DNA of 64,000 bases from Mangrovimonas xylaniphaga (lineage in GTDB: Bacteria; Bacteroidota; Bacteroidia; Flavobacteriales; Flavobacteriaceae), in the NCBI RefSeq assembly GCF_001280435.1, contig NZ_LBIP01000013.1, positions 806,001 through 870,000 of the forward strand, read 5' to 3'. Positions 47,249-56,387 of this stretch are shown here, piece after piece (positions within the stretch are counted from its first letter, which is position 1; each line of letters opens with the position of its first letter). A program made the position numbers and the translations under genes. The notes beneath the pieces were generated by a model. It was not told where the DNA came from, did no database searches, and worked only from the letters and a program-made list of their open reading frames with translations.

Positions 47249-48417
47249 TAAGGTCTTTTAATTCTAAATATTTTTTGTTTGAATCTTTCCTTACCTAATC
47301 CATTTCTGAACATATTTTCTAATAACTCAGGTATTCTAATTTCAAAAATTGGAAAGAATAGGTATGCAAATAGCAAACTACCCAAAACCCCTAACAAAGT
47401 ATATCCAAAATGAATAGGTAAATTCCCGTGGTTATTATTCATTAAAACAGAACTTCCAACAACTAATAAAGGAAAATGGACAATATACAGAGTATACGAC
47501 ATATCACCCAACTTTTTGAATTTTGCATATCTGTTTATAAACGAACTAAATTTAAGGCATAAACTTAGTAAAGCACCAAAAACCAATGCCATAAAAAAAT
47601 CCTTCCCCATAAAAGGATAAATGTAATATAAAATGGATAGAGACAAGCAAACAAATACAAATCCTTCCAAATTTAATTTTGTTCGCTTCAAATAAATTTC
47701 AGCAAGCAAACAACCTATTGCCCATGATGCCATGCCTATAAAAATTTTATCAAAAAAAACTGATCTAAAAGACAAAAAAGCACTAAACAATGCAGCTAAG
47801 AATATTAAGGTATAAAACAAATAAGTTTTATCATTTCTCTTGATATACAACACAGGATAAAACATATAAAACCACCATTCATACGCCAAAGACCACAATG
47901 GCCCATTTGATCCAAAAACAGGAAATCCAAGTCTTCCCATATTAAACAGACCTCCAAATACTGCAGCGAAGCCATGATTGAAAGTAATAAATTCGTTTAT
48001 TGTTTTATAATTTGTATCTCCCCAGACAAAATCCGGATTTAATTGTAAAATAAGACTATCGCAAATAAAAGTTAAAACAAGAGCAAAAATTAAAACTGGG
48101 TATATTCTTTTAAACCTTTTAAAATAGAACTTTAATATATTAGATTTCGTTTCCTGAATAGTCCCAAATTTATTGTGATAATTAAGATGTATTACGAATC
48201 CAGATAAAACAAAAAAGAACAATACAGCTTCATGACCATATTTAAAGACACCCATAAAATAAACCATACACTTTTGAAAAAAAGTATAGTCTTGTGTATG
48301 GTGCACATAGCCGCTACTATAGCCTTCCCATAGTAACCAACGCGAATGACCAACTACCACATAAAATGCCGCTATCCCCCTAAAAGTGTCTAAAAATTTC
48401 AACTTATCTTTTTGCAT
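47248..48417 (-). CDS. Acyltransferase family 3 membrane protein (OafA-like)
   Basis: 389 residues with about ten helices. Family marks are LDTFRGIAAFYVVVGHSRW (conserved Arg and catalytic His region), VLFFFVLSGFVIHL, YFKRFKRIYPVL, and GPLWSLAYEWWFYMFYP. It O-acylates (usually O-acetylates) sugars at the membrane. First gene of the six-gene run; no exact -7 box was found upstream. Confidence 0.9.
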   Translation of the reverse strand: MQKDKLKFLDTFRGIAAFYVVVGHSRWLLWEGYSSGYVHHTQDYTFFQKCMVYFMGVFKYGHEAVLFFFVLSGFVIHLNYHNKFGTIQETKSNILKFYFKRFKRIYPVLIFALVLTFICDSLILQLNPDFVWGDTNYKTINEFITFNHGFAAVFGGLFNMGRLGFPVFGSNGPLWSLAYEWWFYMFYPVLYIKRNDKTYLFYTLIFLAALFSAFLSFRSVFFDKIFIGMASWAIGCLLAEIYLKRTKLNLEGFVFVCLSLSILYYIYPFMGKDFFMALVFGALLSLCLKFSSFINRYAKFKKLGDMSYTLYIVHFPLLVVGSSVLMNNNHGNLPIHFGYTLLGVLGSLLFAYLFFPIFEIRIPELLENMFRNGLGKERFKQKIFRIKRP

Positions 48418-49182
48418 ACCCCCAATGAAACAATCAAATTAAAATTATGTTCAGAATAATTGCTCGAAAAATAAAACTATTAAATCCAAAATTTATTCAA
48501 CATTTTTTAAACTTAAGAAGATCTTTAGGCTCAATTACAGGATAATTCAATAATTTCAAGTTATCAGCCATTATTCAATATAAAAAATAAGACCTTTTTA
48601 TGAAAAGGACCACCCTTGTAAGAAGCCAAGATAGTTATATTATCAAGATATCTAGATAAAAAACGCCATTGCAATTGCAATTCATTGTTTGTCTCAGGTG
48701 GAAGTAAAAGTTCAGCTCCTGGCTGGTTTTAAAATAATCGACTCATACGACAACCTGAAAACATTTGTATTTGACAAAACCTATTCACTTTACTACCACA
48801 AAACCCATTCTATTTGGCTCCCCCGCAAAAGGTTACTTGATAAAGGTACTCAGCCCTTATCCCATAGCATCATTTTCAAATGCTCACATATAGAAATATT
48901 TAGAAAATATTACCCTATATATACCATTTTCCCCAATAGCTAAAAATTCATCCAAAAAGGATTCTTTTCTCTAAGAACCCCTTTCCGAATACCCGTCCAT
49001 TTCGCTCTACTTTTTGAACGTCAGTTTTGCATCAAGAAGCACTCAATAGAAAAATATAAATTATCTACACCCCAATAAAAGTATTGAGGATAGAACATTC
49101 TTTGCACTACCATCACAAAAAATCAATACACAGAAGTGTTCCAGACCTTGGATGATTAGCCACGATAACAGGTTAATTATCC
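48418..49182 (-). other. 765-bp gene-free stretch with decayed-looking coding fragments
   Basis: No intact gene was found. On the minus strand short open pieces with protein-like composition lie in different frames, broken by stops. One runs 48730-48564 (contains PGAELLLPPETNNELQLQ) and one runs 49113-49021 (MVVQRMFYPQYFYWGVDNLY). Read across frames they suggest a pseudogene, perhaps a mobile-element transposase remnant; a loose likeness to the N-terminal region of ISAon1-type transposases is my impression only. A plus-strand open frame at 48689-48943 shows no family features. It separates the two halves of the polysaccharide locus. Confidence 0.4.
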
Positions 49183-50475
49183 CTAGGCAACAATAGTATT
49201 GACATACGAAATCTTTAAAAATTTATTATATCTATATAAAAAAATAAACACAGGCCAAAAAGACATCCCAATAAATGCATAAATCCCGGGTAAATCTCCT
49301 CCTCTCAATAAAGGTATTAAAGAAGCAATAATAACCCCCTTAATCAAAAAGCGAAGTTTAGAACTATAACCATTTCCTAAAAACAGCAGCCAAGCTAATA
49401 ATTTAGCATAAATTAGACCAAATATCACAATTCCCAACAAACCTCCTTCACCATAAAAAGAACCATATAATGTTTGTGAAATTCCAATAGTTCCACTTTC
49501 AAGATCGTTCAAACCAAGTTTATTAGCATATCCTCCTAATGGCTTACCCGGCCACCAAGACCTAGGTATTGGACGCAAAAGAATCTCTACATGCTCCATA
49601 CCAAATTGAAAATCCAAATAATTAGGATATACGTCTAATACCATCATAAATCCATCCAACATATTTTGATCTTCATTACTCAAAGTCCTATCAATAGCCA
49701 GTTCCAAATTTTCACTCCAACTTAAAGCCTTAATATTCGATTCGCGAGCAGCTCCCTGCAATGAAAAAAACAAAATAACCGCAATCCCAAAGGGAATAGC
49801 ATATCTCATTTTTTTTACTGGTCTCATATCCTTAAAAACCAGAAAAGAAATACCAATTGCCCATGATAAAAACACAAATCGAGCGTGAGGACTATAAGAT
49901 GATATAATCCCCAAGGCTAAGCATCCCATATAAATTATCTTTTTTTGACCTTCTATACTCCCAGAAAAAAGTAATAACGCCAACAACAAATTAAATCCTC
50001 CTAAACCAAATTTAAATAAATTAAAATACCCCCTACCTAATGCAATAGGACCTGAAGCTCTTCCCATTAGAGCCGCATTAATAATTAAAAACACAAAAAA
50101 ACCAACAATAATCAATTTCTGATTATTAACTAAAAAAAGCTCCAACAATGCGTCATTGTCCTTTGGTAACTGAAACTTACTTTTATATTTCGAAGCAAAC
50201 ACCTTATAACACAACATCAAAGTAAAGGTTCCCAATAAAATATAATTCATTGCTTCAATTGCCTTAGCATCGTTAAGGTTAAATATATTATAGGTATAAT
50301 TAACCCGTACATATTCTATAACACCCGACTGTATTAAATCGAATCTACTTATTGAAATAGAATAATTAAAAAGCGCTAAAATAACAGGGATTTCATCATT
50401 ATTTTTCAAATAATACCATCCTCCGTAAATCAAAAGAAGAATACTTAATATATTTAAAGATTCGTAACTAAGCAT
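49183..50475 (-). CDS. Wzy-like polysaccharide polymerase
   Basis: 430 residues with about 11-12 hydrophobic helices (for example LIIVGFFVFLIINAALM, FLILLI-like stretches and AIPFGIAVILFFSLQG). A large loop between about residues 240 and 340 contains LRPIPRSWWPGKP, typical of O-antigen/capsule polymerases. No other conserved catalytic residue can be named because the family is very divergent. It would join lipid-linked repeat units in the periplasm. Last gene of the fifteen-gene operon; 1 bp overlap with the upstream glycosyltransferase gene. Confidence 0.8.
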   Translation of the reverse strand: MLSYESLNILSILLLIYGGWYYLKNNDEIPVILALFNYSISISRFDLIQSGVIEYVRVNYTYNIFNLNDAKAIEAMNYILLGTFTLMLCYKVFASKYKSKFQLPKDNDALLELFLVNNQKLIIVGFFVFLIINAALMGRASGPIALGRGYFNLFKFGLGGFNLLLALLLFSGSIEGQKKIIYMGCLALGIISSYSPHARFVFLSWAIGISFLVFKDMRPVKKMRYAIPFGIAVILFFSLQGAARESNIKALSWSENLELAIDRTLSNEDQNMLDGFMMVLDVYPNYLDFQFGMEHVEILLRPIPRSWWPGKPLGGYANKLGLNDLESGTIGISQTLYGSFYGEGGLLGIVIFGLIYAKLLAWLLFLGNGYSSKLRFLIKGVIIASLIPLLRGGDLPGIYAFIGMSFWPVFIFLYRYNKFLKISYVNTIVA

Positions 50476-51758
50476 CAGGTCGATTTCCGATTTCCAACAG
50501 GGAACACTGCACTCCCTTCATTAATAATCAACAATTTATCTTTCAAACGCCCTTCATAATTTTTCCATGTCACTTGACTTAGAGCCTTCTTAGCCTCCCT
50601 AGATAATAGCTTATATTTTTCGTCATTTAATTTCAAAATATAATCAAAAATCTCTTTTAAATCCTCTACAGAACGAATCTCTACCAAAAAACCATTCCTT
50701 TTATTCTCAATCAGCTCTGCTCCAAAAGTATGTTTAGTTGTAATTACAGGAACTCCGGCTGCCATAGCCTCTACTATTACCAATCCAAACCCCTCAAATA
50801 CTGATGGCAACACCAAAAAATCAAAATTCTTATATAGTTTAAACAATTCCTTCTGACTCACTGCTCCATGATACTTAACCTTATTACTATACGTTTTGAA
50901 TGCTTCTCCACTACCTTGGACATGCCCATAAATATGCAGTTCAATATCTTTTTCGTCAAAATCTTGGAGAGCGTCCAATAAATATTTAATTCCTTTACGT
51001 TGCGTAACAGTTCCCGCATATAGCAATTTAATAGGTTTTAATAAAACCGATTCACTCTTCCTTTCAACACTATCAGTATCCACGCCTAAAGGAAGATATA
51101 TTACCTTATCTGGTAGAATCCCTACCTCCTCCAAAGTAGAGCTTGTAAATTCTGAAGCAGCCACAACATAATCTGCCAAGTGGGGCTCATGAATAAGTTG
51201 TTCCTCATAATGGGGAGGAAAATATAAATTATCTATACTATCGGCCCATTCAGGATGCAAACCCTTCTCTTCTCCCAAAATCCTATGGGCAGCAGTCACA
51301 TGAGCTGTTGCCAACTCAATCACCGTAATCATTCCGGCTTCTTTAGCAGCAATTAAAGACTCATGGCAGGAGCCTTGAAACCCCCAAAAGATTCCTCCTT
51401 TGGGAAGAGTTCCTTTTTTATAGCGTTTTTTGATTTGCTTGGCCACGTAGGCATCAAATTGAACATCTCGAGCATATACGGCATCCTGAGCTTTTTTGGT
51501 CTTTCCAAACAATTTCCGAAGTACAATTTCCTTTAACTCAAAGCGCCAATTAGCATCTACTTTTTGACCTACAACACCAGATATAAACCGACGCGTAAAA
51601 TAATCATTTCTTGTCTTCAAAAAGAAAGCTTGTAACCATGAGGGTGTCACATAGGCGCTAGTATAAAACGTATCCAACACTCCTAAGTTGACCATAGCCC
51701 TAGCTACTTGATAACTGTGCTGTTTTCCGGAATGGGATAAAAGTATTTTACCAGCCAT
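50475..51758 (-). CDS. Glycosyltransferase, GT4-like
   Basis: 427 residues. The donor domain is clear: KLLYAGTVTQRKGIKYLLDAL, IHIYGH-like ELHIYGHVQGSGE, and PSVFEGFGLVIVEAMAAGVP (E-x7-E). The N-terminal half carries the acceptor domain, with ILLSHSGKQHSYQVARA at the start. It adds a sugar to the repeat unit in the cytosol. It lies 2 bp from the acyltransferase gene upstream. Confidence 0.88.
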   Translation of the reverse strand: MAGKILLSHSGKQHSYQVARAMVNLGVLDTFYTSAYVTPSWLQAFFLKTRNDYFTRRFISGVVGQKVDANWRFELKEIVLRKLFGKTKKAQDAVYARDVQFDAYVAKQIKKRYKKGTLPKGGIFWGFQGSCHESLIAAKEAGMITVIELATAHVTAAHRILGEEKGLHPEWADSIDNLYFPPHYEEQLIHEPHLADYVVAASEFTSSTLEEVGILPDKVIYLPLGVDTDSVERKSESVLLKPIKLLYAGTVTQRKGIKYLLDALQDFDEKDIELHIYGHVQGSGEAFKTYSNKVKYHGAVSQKELFKLYKNFDFLVLPSVFEGFGLVIVEAMAAGVPVITTKHTFGAELIENKRNGFLVEIRSVEDLKEIFDYILKLNDEKYKLLSREAKKALSQVTWKNYEGRLKDKLLIINEGSAVFPVGNRKST

Positions 51759-51760
51759 AA

Positions 51761-52294
51761 TTAATCAAGTAAGGGTTTATAATTGATGTTATAGTTTAAA
51801 TTGTTATCACGCATTTTAATATGTCTTGCTGGGTTACCCGCTACAATTTCCTTTTCACCAACACTTTTATGAACCACAGAAGAAGCCCCTACTACCGCTC
51901 CTCTCAATAATTTAACACTAGGTAAAATGGTAACTCCGGAAGCTATCCAAACATGATCCTCGATCAATACATCCCCTCCATACAACGCATGAAGTTCATT
52001 GTTGGGGTTATGCCCTAAGGTCCAAATACGCGAAAAAGGGCCTATATCTACGTTGGTTTTTATAATAACTCTATAATGCCGGCAATCGATATGACAATAC
52101 TGGTTGATGATAGAATTGCTTCCTATTTCCAAATTCCAAAAATTAGGAATTTTAGAATGCATCAAAATCACAGAACTTTTATGTATGTTTTTATTGAAAG
52201 CCCGCAAATATAATTTACGTAAGGCATGACAGGGCACATGCGTCACCACTTCATTAAAAATATAGTTAATAATCGCGCCAAATAGTCTCTTCAT
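51761..52294 (-). CDS. Hexapeptide-repeat acyltransferase
   Basis: 177 residues, left-handed beta-helix. Hexapeptide turns in EIGSNSIINQYCHIDCR, VDIGPFSRIWTLGH, and VWIASGVTILPSVKLLRGAVVGASSVVHKSV. The N-terminus resembles WcaF-like or maltose acetyltransferase-like proteins. It O-acetylates a sugar of the repeat unit. Start overlaps the stop of the next gene upstream by 4 bp. Confidence 0.87.
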   Translation of the reverse strand: MKRLFGAIINYIFNEVVTHVPCHALRKLYLRAFNKNIHKSSVILMHSKIPNFWNLEIGSNSIINQYCHIDCRHYRVIIKTNVDIGPFSRIWTLGHNPNNELHALYGGDVLIEDHVWIASGVTILPSVKLLRGAVVGASSVVHKSVGEKEIVAGNPARHIKMRDNNLNYNINYKPLLD

Positions 52295-53424
52295 GATTCA
52301 GCAAATTTAGATAAAATTAAACTCACATTATGTTCCCAAGACGCATAAGCCCTATAACGTTTCCAACTCTTATGGTGGTTATTGGCAAAATTCTCATCAA
52401 TTTTAGTAAAAGCCTGAATAAGGGCTTCCCTATTATCTGCTTGTATCATATGGCCTAACCTAAATCTTTCGCATAATTTGGATAAGGCGCTAGAGGTCTG
52501 GGACACAATGACATTGGGACTATACGGTGCAATAAGATTTAAAATACCACTTTGTGATGTAAAGGACGAGGCATAGTTAAGTAAAATGATATCCAGCTCG
52601 GAAATAACGGTATTCAGTTCATCATTTGTTAGGTATTTGTTAATCCAGTAAATCCTGTCTGCCACACCTAATGAAGTCGCTAAAGTTTTAAAAACATTTA
52701 GATCAACCTCCGAATTAGACACCTTACCCGCAATTACCAATTGAATATACTCACACTGCGCTAATGCACAGATGGCGTCCTCATAATTTTTCTCCTTCCT
52801 AATATTCCCCAATACCCCAACAAGCTTATTGTCTCCTTTCAACGCCTGTAATTGAGTTTGTAAATGGAGGTCTATGTGATAAGCCTGTTCATAAATCCCA
52901 TGGGGGATGGAAGTAAACACAATGGCCTTATTTTGATAATACACCTTATTCGGCAGCATTTCATGATAAAAAGCAAGATGCATCACACTCATCACTTTCC
53001 CCATCGAAACAGTGGACCACTTGACTTTCGAAAAATAAGCATCCCTATCGGGGTCGTGCAAGATCACGGCAAAGCTGTGTTTGCGTTTCAACAAACGATA
53101 AAAAGGACTCCAAAAGATGGAGGTTGTTTGATCAAAATCATTAAAAATAACCTTGCTTTTTGAATGCATCAACAAATACACCCAAAAAATCATAGGGTTC
53201 AAAAAACTTCTAAAAACAAAATATAATTTTCTAAATAGTGTTACACGAATAGGCAGTATATCTGGCAACAATAAAAACTTGGCACCTCCAAAATTAGATT
53301 TTGAATTCTTTGGCAATACCAGCTTACAATCAACAGTATGTCTCTTACTAAACTCTAAGGCTATCTCATGGGCATATTCATAGTTTCCTCCAAATGAATT
53401 GGGATTGTAAATAATGATGTTCAA
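52291..53424 (-). CDS. Glycosyltransferase, GT-B fold, unclassified
   Basis: 377 residues. IIIYNPNSFGGNYEYAHEIAL starts the first Rossmann half. Second half: VGVLGNIRKEKNYEDAI and ILLNYASSFTSQSGILN, a pattern like that of GT4/GT94 relatives, but the E-x7-E motif is not evident. No membrane helix. It adds a sugar to the repeat unit. Located between a hexapeptide acyltransferase gene and a sulfotransferase gene. Confidence 0.75.
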   Translation of the reverse strand: MNIIIYNPNSFGGNYEYAHEIALEFSKRHTVDCKLVLPKNSKSNFGGAKFLLLPDILPIRVTLFRKLYFVFRSFLNPMIFWVYLLMHSKSKVIFNDFDQTTSIFWSPFYRLLKRKHSFAVILHDPDRDAYFSKVKWSTVSMGKVMSVMHLAFYHEMLPNKVYYQNKAIVFTSIPHGIYEQAYHIDLHLQTQLQALKGDNKLVGVLGNIRKEKNYEDAICALAQCEYIQLVIAGKVSNSEVDLNVFKTLATSLGVADRIYWINKYLTNDELNTVISELDIILLNYASSFTSQSGILNLIAPYSPNVIVSQTSSALSKLCERFRLGHMIQADNREALIQAFTKIDENFANNHHKSWKRYRAYASWEHNVSLILSKFAES

Positions 53425-53427
53425 AAC

Positions 53428-54327
53428 TTATACCGGTGGATTTATATTAGTTTTTACTCTAATTAATTCAATATCACTCTCGGCTAAATAATCCTTCCAT
53501 GAATTTTTAATTTGAGCCCTCGAACGATTCATTTGGTGGGTTTCATCCGCCATAGACGTTTTATTCTCCTTTTTAGCAACGTAAAAATCAATTTTAGATT
53601 GTACATTATTATCCATTTGAACTCCATAAAACTCTAGAATATCACTAAAGACTTTATTGGGATCATTCAACACTTGTTCATGTCTAATCTCTAGCAAAGG
53701 AATCTGTTTTTGCTTTAAGATTTTGATATGTTCCTCAAAAACCAACCACCAAATAAGCACATTGCCCACCAAATCATTAGGGGTCTCCCTATGGTAATGG
53801 GCAATTTCCCTTTCAAACCGCTGTTGATACTCCAATGGCAAATAGCTAAAATCCAAATACCAATGCATTCGTTTCATAGAGGCTGTAAACCGATAGGGAT
53901 CCCTTTTTACCACAACAATCTTCGCATGATAAGCATGATATAAATAAGAAATCATAAAAAGGCCTATGGGATCTTTGGTAAAGATAGGCTTCTTATTAAC
54001 CATATACATCAAATGCTTCACCAGTCTAAGGTAATTTTTAGGGTTAACAACCCTTTTTTGTAACAGAATTCCATAACGTTTCAGAAAAAAAAGATAATCT
54101 TTTTCAAGCAACAAAGCTTTGGAAATACGATGTTCCAACCGTCTGGGAAGCGTCGTTTCATTCACAAACCAAGGTAGCTCATCCAATCCAAAAGTTTCCG
54201 CCGAGGTGCCTGGATTAAACACTTCTCCCGACAAAAAGTTAAAGGCTCCGTGCGCACCTAGAATATCGGCTAGCCAAGTAGTACCTGATCGTGGCAACCC
54301 AGTTAGAAAATTTAATGTTTTACCCAT
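53428..54327 (-). CDS. Sulfotransferase (PAPS-dependent)
   Basis: 299 residues. 5'-phosphosulfate-binding loop GLPRSGTTWLADIL (residues 10-23) and the 3'-phosphate region VVVKRDPYRFTASMKRM, both needed for PAPS binding. Soluble, cytosolic. It transfers sulfate to a hydroxyl of the polymer sugar. The start overlaps the stop of the 54320 glycosyltransferase gene by 8 bp, so the two are translationally coupled and may act on the same sugar. Confidence 0.85.
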   Translation of the reverse strand: MGKTLNFLTGLPRSGTTWLADILGAHGAFNFLSGEVFNPGTSAETFGLDELPWFVNETTLPRRLEHRISKALLLEKDYLFFLKRYGILLQKRVVNPKNYLRLVKHLMYMVNKKPIFTKDPIGLFMISYLYHAYHAKIVVVKRDPYRFTASMKRMHWYLDFSYLPLEYQQRFEREIAHYHRETPNDLVGNVLIWWLVFEEHIKILKQKQIPLLEIRHEQVLNDPNKVFSDILEFYGVQMDNNVQSKIDFYVAKKENKTSMADETHQMNRSRAQIKNSWKDYLAESDIELIRVKTNINPPV

Positions 54328-55510
54328 ATGCTAGAAGTTGCTTACAAAAATTATAGGGCTGAAAATATGCAATAGAACGTGTTTTATTTTGCAAACTAAT
54401 CGTTTTATAGTCCTTAAAATTACCAATGATCTCCTTAATACCCTTTACCAAGGCTTCAACAGATTCATCATCTATACCAACACCCGATCCGTATTCAGAA
54501 ATCGTATCTTCCAACCAGCCGCCTTTAGTGTATACACATGGAATACCCATATTGGTAGCTTCAATAGCTACCCGAGAGACTCTGGCGTAATACGACGAAT
54601 TGCGGTAGGGTAGCAACATTCCGTCTGTCCTTTTTAGCCAGGATTGGTATTCATCACTATTCATTGCCTTATCAATAATGGTCACTTGAGAGGATTGCTT
54701 TAAAATACTATTCACCTCACACTTGGTACCATCTGGAGAATCGAAACCATCGGTCCATTGAATCGTGAAATGAACATTTTCAACCCCTGTTTCAAGCAAA
54801 TGTGTAATAGCTTCCTGTAATATATCCGAACCTTTCTCGTAACGAGCGAAACCATAACAAGCCAAATGGATAGCATTGCCCTTTTGTTGATCCTGTTCCA
54901 ATGCAAATGGTACCGGGTGTGGAAACAAAGCAAAATTCACTCCCGAAATATGCTCGAACTCAGTTTTTGCCCCTAGAGTTTCTACCCCTAACACCACTTT
55001 CCCTGCTTCTACATATGACCCAAACTTTTCCAATATACGCCCAAAAATCTTACTAGATTTAGGGTAAACCACAGTTTGTGTATGCGCATCCCATACCCCT
55101 GGATTAGTCACGAAAAACAAACACAGCTTTTGAATGTTTTGGGGGTACAGCTTTAATAGTACATACCAAGCTAATAAATGGTGGACTGTTACTGTTGGGC
55201 AAAACACATAATCAAACTGGTTTTGTTTAACAATTGGTTTCATAGCTTTAAACACTCGAATACTATGCAAAATAAACCCATAATAGTGCTCGCCGGGTAA
55301 TTTTTTATTCCCGGAATCCAAATATCTCGCATACTTAAAAATAGGCAAGCAATCTAAATCTTGTTTGATTACATCTTCTACATCCCCATGGCAAGCTACT
55401 TTTGTTTTCCACCCTAAAGATGAAGCAGCCGCTGTGATATGCTTAATATATTCAAACCAATGCGCTTTGCGATCCCTTAGTGATTCTTCTACGATTAATA
55501 ATTTATTCAC
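54320..55510 (-). CDS. Glycosyltransferase, GT4-like, unclassified
   Basis: 396 residues, GT-B fold. Second half has IHLACYGFARYEKGSDILQEAI, VTIIDKAMNSDEYQSWL, and LLPYRNSSYYARVSRVAIEATNMGIP. The glycan-binding pattern is like that of GT4 enzymes with PYR in place of PS-EG. It would add a sugar to the repeat unit. It overlaps both neighbouring sulfotransferase genes by 8 bp. Confidence 0.78.
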   Translation of the reverse strand: MNKLLIVEESLRDRKAHWFEYIKHITAAASSLGWKTKVACHGDVEDVIKQDLDCLPIFKYARYLDSGNKKLPGEHYYGFILHSIRVFKAMKPIVKQNQFDYVFCPTVTVHHLLAWYVLLKLYPQNIQKLCLFFVTNPGVWDAHTQTVVYPKSSKIFGRILEKFGSYVEAGKVVLGVETLGAKTEFEHISGVNFALFPHPVPFALEQDQQKGNAIHLACYGFARYEKGSDILQEAITHLLETGVENVHFTIQWTDGFDSPDGTKCEVNSILKQSSQVTIIDKAMNSDEYQSWLKRTDGMLLPYRNSSYYARVSRVAIEATNMGIPCVYTKGGWLEDTISEYGSGVGIDDESVEALVKGIKEIIGNFKDYKTISLQNKTRSIAYFQPYNFCKQLLAYG

Positions 55511-56387
55511 TTCGAAAATTTATTCCTATCATTTTTTCAATATCAACATACGTTTTATTGAAATACCTCTCTAAATATTCTCTTTCTTGTTTGGAAATTT
55601 GAGGTTTTTCATAATTAACGCGCCTTAATTTATTCTTTAAAGATATTGGCATGCAACCCTTAACAAATTTCATTAATGATGAATTTGATATCTGTAAATT
55701 ATGTATAAATTGATTTTTTATAAAACCGCCTTCATTTCTGGAAGTTGTATGATTTGCGATAACATTTCCCTCATTTGTATGGAGACTTAAAAAATCAAAA
55801 CACTTTTTTTTAATTTCATTTTGATTTACCATCTCTTTACTATTTATAAACAGTATATCAGCTTCATCAAAAATGTTTAATAACTGAGATATCCATTTTT
55901 CATATTGCCCGCCCATTTTATAACGCCATAAATACTCATAATTATCATTAATTCTAATATTCTCATTTTGCAAGGCTTCATAAAATGTTAAATTCTCTCG
56001 CTCACCGGCTTTTAAATGCATCCAAGCTGAAAAAGCTCGCATTACAGGATCCCTTAAACACACAATTATTTTAACCTCACTAAACTTTTTACGTATGTTT
56101 TCAAGAGCATGTGTACTGTAGATATAGTTTGTAGACCCCTCCATTAAGTATTCCGTTTTAGGAGATGTTGAGAATAATTGATTGTATTTCTCCTCGGAAG
56201 TCACCACCATTTTTTGCCAGACATCATCTCCTTTGCCTTGAAAATTTAAAACCTCATTCCTATCCATAAAAAAGTGGGGCTCTTTCTTTGATGAACTTGC
56301 TATCGCTTCATGCTTCGCAAGTACATCAAACAATGAGCTGGTGCCGCACTTTGGGAAACCTATAATAAATAATCTCTTTTGTTCCAT
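55503..56387 (-). CDS. Sulfotransferase (PAPS-dependent)
   Basis: 294 residues from ATG at 56387, which forms a TAATG overlap with the upstream stop; a longer start at 56399 is possible. PAPS loop IIGFPKCGTSSLFDVL (residues 8-23) and 3'-phosphate region VCLRDPVMRAFSAWMHL. The sequence looks like the sulfotransferase domain family of heparan N/3-O-sulfotransferases (PHFFMDRNE, EGSTNYIY). It sulfates a sugar of the repeat unit. Adjacent to a GT-D-like gene. Confidence 0.87.
   Translation of the reverse strand: MEQKRLFIIGFPKCGTSSLFDVLAKHEAIASSSKKEPHFFMDRNEVLNFQGKGDDVWQKMVVTSEEKYNQLFSTSPKTEYLMEGSTNYIYSTHALENIRKKFSEVKIIVCLRDPVMRAFSAWMHLKAGERENLTFYEALQNENIRINDNYEYLWRYKMGGQYEKWISQLLNIFDEADILFINSKEMVNQNEIKKKCFDFLSLHTNEGNVIANHTTSRNEGGFIKNQFIHNLQISNSSLMKFVKGCMPISLKNKLRRVNYEKPQISKQEREYLERYFNKTYVDIEKMIGINFRSE

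Noticed and set aside
48689-48943. 84-codon open frame on the plus strand
   Set aside because: No family features, low-complexity codon use, and lies in a stretch that reads as decayed coding sequence on the opposite strand.
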